This document shows, piece by piece, positions 1-7,919 of a stretch of 34,177 bases of DNA. The notes under the pieces were generated by a model that saw only the letters and a list, made by a program, of their open reading frames with translations, ran no database searches and was not told the origin of the DNA. Position 1 is the first letter of the stretch, and every line of letters starts with the position of its first letter. The position numbers were made by a program, and so were the translations under genes. The DNA comes from Comamonas sp. lk. Its GTDB lineage: Bacteria > Pseudomonadota > Gammaproteobacteria > Burkholderiales > Burkholderiaceae_C. The stretch covers positions 1-34,177 of the forward strand of contig CAMATX010000019.1 of NCBI GenBank assembly GCA_945861345.1. The letters run 5' to 3'.

Positions 1-1482
1 AAAGTGGCAGCCGATACCGGCCATGGCGCGCGAGCCTTCGGGCACGCGGGTGGAGGTGTTGTGCGGGCAGCCCGAGCAGAACCAGGGCTGGCGCTCGGCC
101 AGCGGCGCGCCCAGGGCCAGCGCTTGCATAGACTTTTCTTTCGCGTCCAAAATCGCCAACTGCGCATCCATGCGGGCGCGCACATCGGCATCTACGCCGA
201 GCGCGGTAAGGCGCTGCGCAATTGCGCGGGCAATCATGGCGGGCGTCAGGTCCGCGTTGGCGCGCAGCAAGCGGTTGGCCGAAGGTTCGGGGCCGGACCA
301 TTCGCCGCCAATGCCGTAAGGGCTGGCCGCGTCATCGGACACGGTGAACTTGCCGACCACCCGTGGGCGCACATCGGCGCGCCAGTGGTAGAGCTCTTCT
401 TTGAGTTGGTATTCAATGACTGGGCGCTTTTCCTCGACCACCAAAATCTCTTGCAAGCCGCTGGCAAACTCGCGTGTCAGCTGCGCCTCTAGCGGCCAGA
501 CCACCGCCACTTTATGAAGGCGTATGCCTACGCGGCGGCAGGTGGCATCGTCCAGGCCCAAATCGAGCAAGGCCTGGCGGGTGTCGTTAAACGCCTTACC
601 GCTGGCCATCAGGCCGAAGCGGTCGTTCGAGCCTTCGATCACATTGTGGTTGAGCCGGTTGGCACGCACATAGGCTAGCGCGGCATACCACTTGGTGTCA
701 AACAGGCGCGCCTCTTGGTCCAGCGCGCCATCGGGCCAGCGGATGTGCACGCCGCCTGCGGGCATTTCAAAATCGGTCGGCATCACCATCTTGACGCGGT
801 GTGGGTCCACATCCACCGCTGCGCTGGACTCGACGATTTCCTGAATCGTTTTCATGCCCGCCCAGATGCCCGCGTAGCGGCTCATGGCAAACGCATGTAC
901 GCCCAAATCCAAAATGTCTTGCACGCTGGCCGGGAAAAACACCGGCGTCCCGCAGGCCTTAAAAATATGGTCGCTCTGGTGCGCCGCCGTGGAGCTTTTG
1001 GACACATGGTCGTCACCTGCCACTGCAATCACGCCGCCCCAGGGTGTAGTGCCGGCCATATTGGCGTGCTTGAATACATCCGAGCACCGGTCCACGCCCG
1101 GGCCTTTGCCGTACCAGATGCCAAACACGCCGTCGTATTTATTGCTGCCCGGCGGCGCAAAGCCTAGTTGTTGCGTGCCCCACAAAGCGGTGGCGGCCAG
1201 TTCTTCGTTCACGCCGGGCTGGAAATGCACATGGTGCTCTAGCAAGCGCTTCTTCTCTTTGGCCAGCGATTGGTCGTAACTGCCCAAGGGTGAACCACGG
1301 TAGCCGCTGATCAAACCTGCGGTGTTTTTGCCTGCTGCTAGGTCGCGCACGCGTTGCATCATGGGCAGGCGCACCAGGGCATGGATGCCGCTCATAAAAG
1401 CCTGGCCGGTGGTTTGGGTGTATTTGTCGTCCAGCGTGACGGATGCGGCGCGTAGCTGGTCGGGGTGCAGGGGGGCGTTCAT
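1..1482 (-). CDS. Indolepyruvate ferredoxin oxidoreductase family protein (N-terminal part, runs off left edge)
   Basis: This is the N-terminal 494 codons of a thiamine-diphosphate dependent 2-oxoacid:ferredoxin oxidoreductase that oxidatively decarboxylates aryl-pyruvates to acyl-CoA. The frame is open from ATG at 1482 to the left edge, so the stop is outside the window. Near the edge it reads FCSGCPHNTSTRVPEGSR followed by MAGIGCH, the signature of the long fused IorA/IorB proteins of proteobacteria, which are normally over 1,100 aa. The N-terminus (ISGYRGSPLGSYD; later SDVFKHANMAGT and GDDHVSKSST) matches the pyrimidine-binding half. An AGGAG lies about 8 bases before the ATG. The 130-base gap to mltA upstream suggests its own leader. 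Family assignment is secure; the precise substrate cannot be judged from this part. Confidence 0.9.
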   Translation of the reverse strand, partial: MNAPLHPDQLRAASVTLDDKYTQTTGQAFMSGIHALVRLPMMQRVRDLAAGKNTAGLISGYRGSPLGSYDQSLAKEKKRLLEHHVHFQPGVNEELAATALWGTQQLGFAPPGSNKYDGVFGIWYGKGPGVDRCSDVFKHANMAGTTPWGGVIAVAGDDHVSKSSTAAHQSDHIFKACGTPVFFPASVQDILDLGVHAFAMSRYAGIWAGMKTIQEIVESSAAVDVDPHRVKMVMPTDFEMPAGGVHIRWPDGALDQEARLFDTKWYAALAYVRANRLNHNVIEGSNDRFGLMASGKAFNDTRQALLDLGLDDATCRRVGIRLHKVAVVWPLEAQLTREFASGLQEILVVEEKRPVIEYQLKEELYHWRADVRPRVVGKFTVSDDAASPYGIGGEWSGPEPSANRLLRANADLTPAMIARAIAQRLTALGVDADVRARMDAQLAILDAKEKSMQALALGAPLAERQPWFCSGCPHNTSTRVPEGSRAMAGIGCHF

Positions 1483-1507
1483 GGGGAAGGGCTCCTGGGA
1501 TGAGTCG

Positions 1508-1524
1508 GCTGCCTTTTGGGCAGC
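1508..1524. other. Small hairpin in the leader of the indolepyruvate oxidoreductase gene
   Basis: GCTGCC and GGCAGC form a 6-bp stem around a 5-base loop. It sits between the mltA stop (1613) and the oxidoreductase start (1482), about 26 bases before the ATG on the minus strand. It could be a weak terminator for mltA or a leader structure. There is no clear T-run after it on the minus strand, so its role is open. Confidence 0.35.
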
Positions 1525-1612
1525 TTGGCGGACAGCCCAGGCGGGTAGCCCAGGTGCTGCGTTGGCACAGTGTAATGAAGTCCAAGGAAGCCGTACAGAG
1601 GCCTACCACCCC

Positions 1613-2815
1613 CTATTTCGGCCACAACACCCACATTTGCAGCGGCTGCTTAAGCCGCCCGGCCAGTTCGCCAGCCTGCGCGCCCGCGCCAGCAAAAAAG
1701 TCGGCCCGCACCGCACCTACGATGGCACTGCCCGTGTCCTGGGCCAGCACCAGTTGCTGCAGCGTGCCAGCGCCCCCGGCGGAGCTGATCCAGACCGGCG
1801 TGCCGTAGGGCATGCTGCCTGGGTCCACAGCGATGGAGCGGCCGGGCGTCAAGGCCACGCCCTGGGCGCCTCGGGGCCCCAGTGGCGCGTCGGCTTGGGC
1901 CAGCGGCTCCTCTTTAAAAAACACCATGCGCGGGTTGCGCCAGAGCAGTTCCTGCTGGCGCTGCGGGTTGCGCGCCAGCCAGTCTTTGATGCCCGGCCAG
2001 GTCGCATCACGCGTCAGGCCTTGTTCTAGCAGCCACTTGCCAATGCTTTGGTACGGCTGCTCATTGGTGCCGGCAAAGCCCAGGCGCACGGTGCGCGCGC
2101 TGCCATCAGGCATTTGCAAGCGGATACGCCCCGAACCTTGAATTTGCAGCACCAAGGCATCAATCGGATCGGCCAGGTAGGCGATGGCGCGGCCCTTGAG
2201 CGCGGACCTGGCCTCGGGCAAAGTCTCGATTTCTTGGCGTGTGTACCAAGGTGTACCTCGAACCAAGCCTACCGGCGGTCCGTACAGCGGCACCGAAAAA
2301 GCGGCGCTTGGCGTGCGGCTGGCCTCGAACAGGGGTTCGTAATACCCGGTGAGCAAACCTTGCGTCTCGCCTTGCAGGCTTTCGACGCGGTAGGGCTGCA
2401 AAGTGCGCTGCATCCAAGCGCTTTGGGCGGCGCGCTCGGCACCGGCCAAAGCCCGCACTTGCGGGCACAGCGCCGAAAGAACCGCTGGGATGGTGGCGGC
2501 GCGCTCGCAGCTTTTCTGCCAGGCGCGCCAGGCTTGTTCCCAATGGTCTTGCTCCCAACCGGGCAGGCTGCTCCAGGGCACCGCCACCCAGCGGCTACGC
2601 GCCTGGCCGATCACGCGCGCTGGCTCGGACGCAGCGGCTGGGGTGGCTGCCGGTGCGGCCACCGGCGCTGCGCTGGGTGCGGCCTCTTGCAAGCTGACGC
2701 TGGCGCAGCCGCCCAGGCTACCTACAATCAGCGCGCACAACGCAGCCCCTAGCGCATACCCCATGACCTTGATACTGTTAGAAGCCCTGGGCGCCGGCCT
2801 GATCTTGGTCGGCAT
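1613..2815 (-). CDS. mltA: Membrane-bound lytic murein transglycosylase A (MltA), lipoprotein
   Basis: MltA cleaves the MurNAc-GlcNAc bond of peptidoglycan to 1,6-anhydro products from the inner face of the outer membrane. With this start the protein is 400 aa. A basic N-region (MPTKIRPAPR) is followed by a hydrophobic stretch ending in the lipobox LGGC. The MltA domain follows (TGYYEPLFEAS, LQIQGSGRIRL, GTNEQPYQSIGKWL). The C-terminal 3D domain has the Asp-rich catalytic region: VDPGSMPYGTP, then AQDTGSAI with Asp about 360, then RADFF with Asp about 372. The start is uncertain. ATG 2764 would give a signal peptide without basic residues, and GTG 2920 would overlap the nit stop but add a Gly/Ser-rich tail unlike a signal peptide. 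None of the three has a strong ribosome binding site. Confidence 0.88.
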   Translation of the reverse strand: MPTKIRPAPRASNSIKVMGYALGAALCALIVGSLGGCASVSLQEAAPSAAPVAAPAATPAAASEPARVIGQARSRWVAVPWSSLPGWEQDHWEQAWRAWQKSCERAATIPAVLSALCPQVRALAGAERAAQSAWMQRTLQPYRVESLQGETQGLLTGYYEPLFEASRTPSAAFSVPLYGPPVGLVRGTPWYTRQEIETLPEARSALKGRAIAYLADPIDALVLQIQGSGRIRLQMPDGSARTVRLGFAGTNEQPYQSIGKWLLEQGLTRDATWPGIKDWLARNPQRQQELLWRNPRMVFFKEEPLAQADAPLGPRGAQGVALTPGRSIAVDPGSMPYGTPVWISSAGGAGTLQQLVLAQDTGSAIVGAVRADFFAGAGAQAGELAGRLKQPLQMWVLWPK

Positions 2816-2897
2816 CGTCTGGTGGACCATGTTTTCCGGGCGGGATAAAGGTGAGCTGCCACCCCCGCCCGATGATGAGGCACCGCCGCCGCCCTGA
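2763..2897 (+). CDS. 44-aa single-pass membrane peptide, function unknown
   Basis: The peptide has an N-terminal membrane segment (LILLEALGAGLILVGIVWW), then TMFSGRDKGE and a Pro/Asp/Glu-rich cytosolic tail ending in PPPP. The layout of a helix ending in WWTMFSGR with a short charged tail looks protein-like rather than random. From memory, similar unnamed peptides occur in Comamonadaceae; this was not checked. It lies on the strand opposite mltA, and its ATG shares the CATG tetranucleotide 2762-2765 with one possible mltA start. It ends 19 bases before the 3' end of nit. There is no clear ribosome binding site. It could instead be a chance frame opposite an N-terminally extended mltA. Confidence 0.5.
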   Translation: MTLILLEALGAGLILVGIVWWTMFSGRDKGELPPPPDDEAPPPP

Positions 2898-2916
2898 GCC
2901 AGGCTGCGCGCTGCGC

Positions 2917-3741
2917 TCACAGCAAGCGGTGCTGCAATGCGGGCAACTGCACGCGCCGCTGGGCCAGCGCGGCGGCATCGATATCGGCCAAAACCACACC
3001 CGGACCTTGGGCCTGCTGCGCCAGCACCGCGCCCCAGGGGTCAATCACGATGGACTGGCCCCAGGTCTGGCGCCCGCTGGGGTGCGTACCACCTTGGGCG
3101 GCGGCCAGCACATAGCTCAGGTTTTCGATAGCGCGGGCGCGCAACAAAACCTCCCAGTGCGCCGCACCCGTGGTGTGGGTAAAGGCGCTGGGCACCAAAA
3201 GCAGATCGGCCCCCGAGGCGGCGTAGTGCCGGTACAGCTCGGCAAAGCGCAGGTCGTAGCACACGCTCAGCCCAATATTCCAACGGTGGCCGTCGCGCGA
3301 TGGCAGCGCGAACTGCGCGGGCACACTGCCCGCTTGCAGCACGCGCGACTCGTCATAGGCCTCGGTGCCATTGTCAAAGCGGAACAAATGCATCTTGTCG
3401 TAGCGCGCGGCGCAATGGCCTTGCGGATCAAAGGCCAGGCTGCTGTTAAAGACGTGCGTGCCGCTGTCGTCCCCCTCGGTGCGCAGGGGCAAGGTGCCGC
3501 CTACCAGCCACAGCCCGTGCTGGCGCGCTTGCGCCGCTAAAAAGTCTTGAATCGGGCCGCTGCCAAAGGCCTCTTGCAAAGCCAGCTTGTCGCTGTCGTG
3601 GCGACCGATCAGGCAAAAATATTCAGGCAGCACGGCCAACTCGGCACCGGCTTGGGCGGCCTGCGCTAGCAGTGTGGCGGCCTGCGCCAGGTTGTCGGCG
3701 ACGTCGCCGGTCGAGACCATTTGAATTGCGGCAACTTTCAT
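2917..3741 (-). CDS. Carbon-nitrogen hydrolase, Nit1/deaminated-glutathione amidase type
   Basis: This 274-aa nitrilase-superfamily amidase has the complete catalytic triad: Glu40 in LPEYF, Lys116 in KMHLF and Cys161 in SVCYDLRF. The length and the phrases NIGLSVCYDLRFAELYR and DPWG are typical of the Nit branch, which hydrolyses omega-amides such as deaminated glutathione. The cytosolic repair role is family knowledge, and the exact substrate is not visible. ATG 3741 is chosen because AGGAG lies 9 bases upstream; a TTG two codons earlier is less likely. It follows yhdP by 33 bases on the same strand and is probably co-transcribed with it. Confidence 0.88.
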   Translation of the reverse strand: MKVAAIQMVSTGDVADNLAQAATLLAQAAQAGAELAVLPEYFCLIGRHDSDKLALQEAFGSGPIQDFLAAQARQHGLWLVGGTLPLRTEGDDSGTHVFNSSLAFDPQGHCAARYDKMHLFRFDNGTEAYDESRVLQAGSVPAQFALPSRDGHRWNIGLSVCYDLRFAELYRHYAASGADLLLVPSAFTHTTGAAHWEVLLRARAIENLSYVLAAAQGGTHPSGRQTWGQSIVIDPWGAVLAQQAQGPGVVLADIDAAALAQRRVQLPALQHRLL

Positions 3742-3774
3742 CGGCAAAAACTCCTGTGGCGCGCCTTCAATGCA

Positions 3775-6700
3775 TTAAGGCGGTGTTTTGTTGCGGTCGA
3801 CTTCGGTAATGCGTGGCTCCAGCCACGTTCCATCAATGTACAACTCTTTGGTGTTGGCATCGATCAAGGGCTTGCGCAAAACCAGCTGCGCCAAAAAGGA
3901 GGAAAGGCCCATCACCGGATTGATGGCCGCCGTCAGCAGCGAGGCGCCGCCGGCATTGATCTCGGGCACCACCACCACGCGGATGGCCTGGGTTTCTTTG
4001 GCGATGTCCGCACTGCCGTCCATGAGCACCGTGGCGGTTACGCCCTTCATTTGCAGATTGCTGGTGCGCGCCAGGCCTTGGGCGATAGCCACATCGCCGC
4101 GGAAATAGTCAAACGCAAAGCCCTCGTAAAACACATCGCGAAAATCAAACATCAAGCGCCGGGGCAGCGATTGCAGGCTCAGCACCCCCAAGAGCTTGGC
4201 AATGCCAGGGTCGGCTTTGAGGAACTGGCCCTCTTCCACATTCACACTAAAGCTGCCGCGCATGCTGGGGTAGTCCAGCGTGATGGGCGAGCCTAGCCAG
4301 CCGACCTGGCCTTCAATCTTGCCTCGGCCGCTGCGCACCACGTCTTTCATACCAAAACGGGCCAGCAAATTACCGGCGTCTTTGATGTCGAGCTTGAAAT
4401 CGAGCTGCGTGCGGCGCCTATCGCGCAGGGAGTCGGTCGGCACGGCAGCGGCCGCGCCAGGCGAGGGCGGCTGCAGGCGCCAGGAGCCGCTGGCGTTGAA
4501 CACCGCCTCGGGTGTGCTGACGTTAAAGCGCTTTAACAACCACTCGCGCTGGGTCTCACGTGCCATGCTGGAACTTTGGTTGACCGCTTCAAGCTCCAGG
4601 CGGCCGAGTTTTTTGCCTTGGAGCTCAAAATCTTCGACCACCACATCGAGCGCTGGAATGCTGATGGGCTGCTCGTCAAGCAGGCTGTCCACCTCCTGCG
4701 CCGCACTGGCGCCCAGCGTCAGGCGCGACAGGCGCGCGTACAGGCGCCCGGCATTGGCCCGGTCTTTGGCGCTCAGGGCCTGGACCGCCTGGCGGTATTC
4801 CAGCATGCCGGCAAATTCGGTGGACTCCACTTGCGCACGCCAAACAGGCCCGTCGTGGGTAGCTTTCAAGTTGACCGCATGCAGGGCGTGGCCGCTCCAA
4901 CTGATGTCACGGGCCTGCAACTGCACTGAAGTGGGCAGGTAGTCGGGGCCTAAATCGAACTGCGGCGCACTGGCACCTTTGCGCTTGCCAGCACCGTCAC
5001 CCCCAGCGAACAAGGACGACCAGGCATCCACATCCAAAGCGGCAACCGCCACGCGCGCTGCCACGCCTTGGGCTGGCAATGCCATGGGCTCTTGGGCATT
5101 GGAGCCCAGCGCCATGCTGCCGCGCACTACGCGCGCTGTGCTTTGCGAGATGTCGCGCACCAGAGTCAGCGCCGCCACCTGGCCCAGTGACATTTGCCAT
5201 TGCTCTTGGTTTTTCAGCGGCAGACTGGCCAGTGCCACGCCCTCGCGGGCCGGTCCCACTTGCAAGCGCAAGGGCAAGGCGGCGTCGGTCGACTTGGCCA
5301 GGGGCGCGGGCAAGGCCAGCGCCATGCCCACCAAATTGGACTGAACGGTGATATCGGGTACACCACCGCGCAGTCCCACGGTGGCGATGTAGCTGGCCGA
5401 TCCGCTGGCATAGTGGCCCATGTCGGCCAGCGCGCCGATTTCGGCGGTGTCACGCAGTCCTTCTGCCGTGGCGCGCCCTTCCAGTCGCAAAACCGCCGGG
5501 CTGGCCCGGGCCACCGACTCGCCCGCTTTGGCTGGCAAGGCGGGGGCTTCGCCAAAACCGTTCAAGCTGCCGTCGATGCGCACATCGCCGCCAAAACTGC
5601 GCCCGCTCACGCCATTGATCTGAAAACCATACTCGGTAAAGCTGATCGGCCCGCGCGCTTTGGCAATGCGCGGCGTAGCCGGTGTGACCTGCACATCATT
5701 GCCCTGCAAATTAATCATGCCCTGCACCGCAATATGGTTGGTATCGGCCAGCGGGAAGTCCAGCTTGACGCGGTAGTCGGCCAGCCCGGTCACCACCGCT
5801 TTGGCCAGCGCCTGGTCCATCAGGTCGCCTGCGGCCGAGTTGTTGACCACGGTCAGCGCATCGGCCAGCGGGCTCTTGCCCTGGGCCAGCACCGAGACCG
5901 TGGCCTGGCCGTACAGATTGTCGATCACGGCGTCGCCACGCACCAGCGGCACGGCGCCCCACAGGCCGCGCATGCCATTGAGCGAGAGCGCGCGCTGATC
6001 GATCACGATTTCGCCATGGAGCTGCGTAAACACCGGCCAGGGCTTTTTGCCCGCGGGCATGTAGCTGGCAGGCACATAGGCATAGGTGGCGTTGGCCAAT
6101 GTGCCGGATACACGGAACTCGCCCTGGCGGCTTTGGGCAAACGGAAAATCCTTCAAGTCGCCCTTGAGCTTGAGCTTGACCGCCGAGAGCGTGCCCGCCA
6201 AGACCGCATCGCGCAAGTATTCGCGGGTTTGCTTAAACAGGGCGGCGGGCAAATAGCGCTGCACCCGAGCCAATTCGACGCGGCTAAAAAGCCCTTGCAT
6301 ATCGAGCACGCCCGGCCCCGGTGTGCCCGGTACATGCGACCAACTGCCCTGCAAGACGCCCTGCGCATCGGCGGTGTTGATGCGCACATTGCTGGCGCTG
6401 ACGCTGTAGCGCGCCCGCTCCTTGCGCCACTGCACATCGGCCGCCAGTTCTTGGACCGCCACCCGCGGCTCGGCCCAGCGCGAGCCCAAGTCGATCAGGC
6501 CACCGGCCATGGCCACTTTGGCGCGGCCCTCGTGTTCGTTCAAGTCAAACTCGACATCCAAACCTTGAAAGCCCGGGCTGCCATCGGCCTGGGCCACCAA
6601 GCCCAAACCCTTGACCTGGCCTTGGGCCGCGTAGGTAGCGGGCTGGCTGGGCGCGCCTTTCCAATTGGCGCTGAGGTTTTGCACCAAACCGGCAGGCGCA

Positions 6701-7893
6701 TAGGCCTCAAGCAGGTGGCGCGCTTTGGGCGCCAGCGGCAGGCGCTGCGCTACCTGGCTCAGGGCGGCCAGGTCCAGGCGTTCGGCGCTCAGTTCGCCGT
6801 GGGCGGGTAGGCCGTCCGCGTGCGTGCGGTCAGGGGCACGCGCGTCCCACAAAGACAAGCGGGCATTGCCGCCGGGCCAGCGCACGCCATCGGCGGTCTC
6901 AAACTGCAAATCGCGGGTGGTGTATTCCATGCCGCCGTCCAGCTGGCGCGCTGCCAGGCGGCCCGAGGCGGTAGGCAGCACCACGGGTGTTTGCTCGGCA
7001 CCCTGGCGCAAGAGCACATCGCTGAGCAAGACATCGGCGGTGGCGCCAGTCACACGTCCCTGGGCAAGGTCCACCCAGGCGCGCACGCTGCCCCGGCCAC
7101 GGCTGACATCGGGGCCAGCGTCCAGGTAGACGCGCAAGGCGCTCCAGTCCACATGGCTGAAAAACGCATAGGCCTGCCCTTTCCAGTCCTGCCAGCGACC
7201 CGGGTGGCGGCTGAGCAAGGGGTGGGTGAACACGCCTTGCACCGTCAGGCGCTCGCCCCAATGCGCCGGTGGGCTGGCGTCCAGGCGCAGGCTGTGGCGC
7301 AGGTGGCGGCTGCGCACGACCAGGTCCACATCGTCCAATTCGAGCACCGGGGCGTCGCGGGTTTCGTCGGTCCAGCGCACGCTGCCGTGGCGGATGGCCA
7401 CCTCGGGCTGGCTCAAAAGCCAATCGGCGCTGTCGCTAGGGCCGCTGTCAACGGCGCTGATTTGCAAGCCGGCAATCCAAAAGCTGCCATCGGCAGCGCG
7501 GCGGATATCCAGGGTAGGGCTGTCGATATAGAGCTGCTCCAGGCCACCGGACCACAAAGAGCGCGGTGAAATGGCTGCGCGCACCGAGCCTAGCTCCAGC
7601 GCCACGCGGCCTTGCCGGTCAATCAGTTGCACCGCACGCAGCTCGGCCGAGGGAATCAAACCGTTGGAGATGGCCTGCACGCTGCCAATGCGCACCGGTA
7701 CACCGACAGCGCGGCTGGCTTGCTGCTCCAGCCAGGGGCGCAACTCGTCGATTCGGGGCACAATGACAAAGTGCAAACCCGCCCACATCGCCCCCAGCAA
7801 AACCCAGCCTGCGACAACCAGCCAGAGCAGGCGCTGGGCCCACGCCGAGACCCTGAGCAGGGCGGGCGTAGGGGCTTGGGGCATGTCAATCAT
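3775..7893 (-). CDS. yhdP: YhdP family AsmA-like envelope protein (TIGR02099 type)
   Basis: This is a very long (1,372 aa) single-pass protein. A cytosolic N-terminus is followed by a membrane helix (LLWLVVAGWVLLGAMWAGL, residues about 22-40). Then comes an extended periplasmic beta-rich body with AsmA/DUF3971 features, for example LPRRLMFDFRDVFYEGFAFD and VVVPEINAGGASL near the C-terminus. The family is thought to form a groove-like bridge for phospholipid movement between inner and outer membranes (established for E. coli YhdP). Size and end motifs fit the full-length family. ATG 7893 is used; ATG 7884 is possible, and neither has a strong ribosome binding site. It is divergent from glnE with only 26 bases between start codons, so the promoters must overlap coding DNA. 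The downstream order nit, mltA suggests an envelope-related operon. Confidence 0.92.
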   Translation of the reverse strand: MIDMPQAPTPALLRVSAWAQRLLWLVVAGWVLLGAMWAGLHFVIVPRIDELRPWLEQQASRAVGVPVRIGSVQAISNGLIPSAELRAVQLIDRQGRVALELGSVRAAISPRSLWSGGLEQLYIDSPTLDIRRAADGSFWIAGLQISAVDSGPSDSADWLLSQPEVAIRHGSVRWTDETRDAPVLELDDVDLVVRSRHLRHSLRLDASPPAHWGERLTVQGVFTHPLLSRHPGRWQDWKGQAYAFFSHVDWSALRVYLDAGPDVSRGRGSVRAWVDLAQGRVTGATADVLLSDVLLRQGAEQTPVVLPTASGRLAARQLDGGMEYTTRDLQFETADGVRWPGGNARLSLWDARAPDRTHADGLPAHGELSAERLDLAALSQVAQRLPLAPKARHLLEAYAPAGLVQNLSANWKGAPSQPATYAAQGQVKGLGLVAQADGSPGFQGLDVEFDLNEHEGRAKVAMAGGLIDLGSRWAEPRVAVQELAADVQWRKERARYSVSASNVRINTADAQGVLQGSWSHVPGTPGPGVLDMQGLFSRVELARVQRYLPAALFKQTREYLRDAVLAGTLSAVKLKLKGDLKDFPFAQSRQGEFRVSGTLANATYAYVPASYMPAGKKPWPVFTQLHGEIVIDQRALSLNGMRGLWGAVPLVRGDAVIDNLYGQATVSVLAQGKSPLADALTVVNNSAAGDLMDQALAKAVVTGLADYRVKLDFPLADTNHIAVQGMINLQGNDVQVTPATPRIAKARGPISFTEYGFQINGVSGRSFGGDVRIDGSLNGFGEAPALPAKAGESVARASPAVLRLEGRATAEGLRDTAEIGALADMGHYASGSASYIATVGLRGGVPDITVQSNLVGMALALPAPLAKSTDAALPLRLQVGPAREGVALASLPLKNQEQWQMSLGQVAALTLVRDISQSTARVVRGSMALGSNAQEPMALPAQGVAARVAVAALDVDAWSSLFAGGDGAGKRKGASAPQFDLGPDYLPTSVQLQARDISWSGHALHAVNLKATHDGPVWRAQVESTEFAGMLEYRQAVQALSAKDRANAGRLYARLSRLTLGASAAQEVDSLLDEQPISIPALDVVVEDFELQGKKLGRLELEAVNQSSSMARETQREWLLKRFNVSTPEAVFNASGSWRLQPPSPGAAAAVPTDSLRDRRRTQLDFKLDIKDAGNLLARFGMKDVVRSGRGKIEGQVGWLGSPITLDYPSMRGSFSVNVEEGQFLKADPGIAKLLGVLSLQSLPRRLMFDFRDVFYEGFAFDYFRGDVAIAQGLARTSNLQMKGVTATVLMDGSADIAKETQAIRVVVVPEINAGGASLLTAAINPVMGLSSFLAQLVLRKPLIDANTKELYIDGTWLEPRITEVDRNKTPP

Positions 7894-7919
7894 GGATTTC
7901 TGGCAGTTAGCGGGGAATT

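Noticed and set aside
5194..6810. 538-codon open frame on the plus strand opposite yhdP
   Set aside because: Its translation is His/Gln/Gly/Ala-rich low-quality sequence typical of the antisense of a GC-rich gene; YhdP on the other strand is clearly real.
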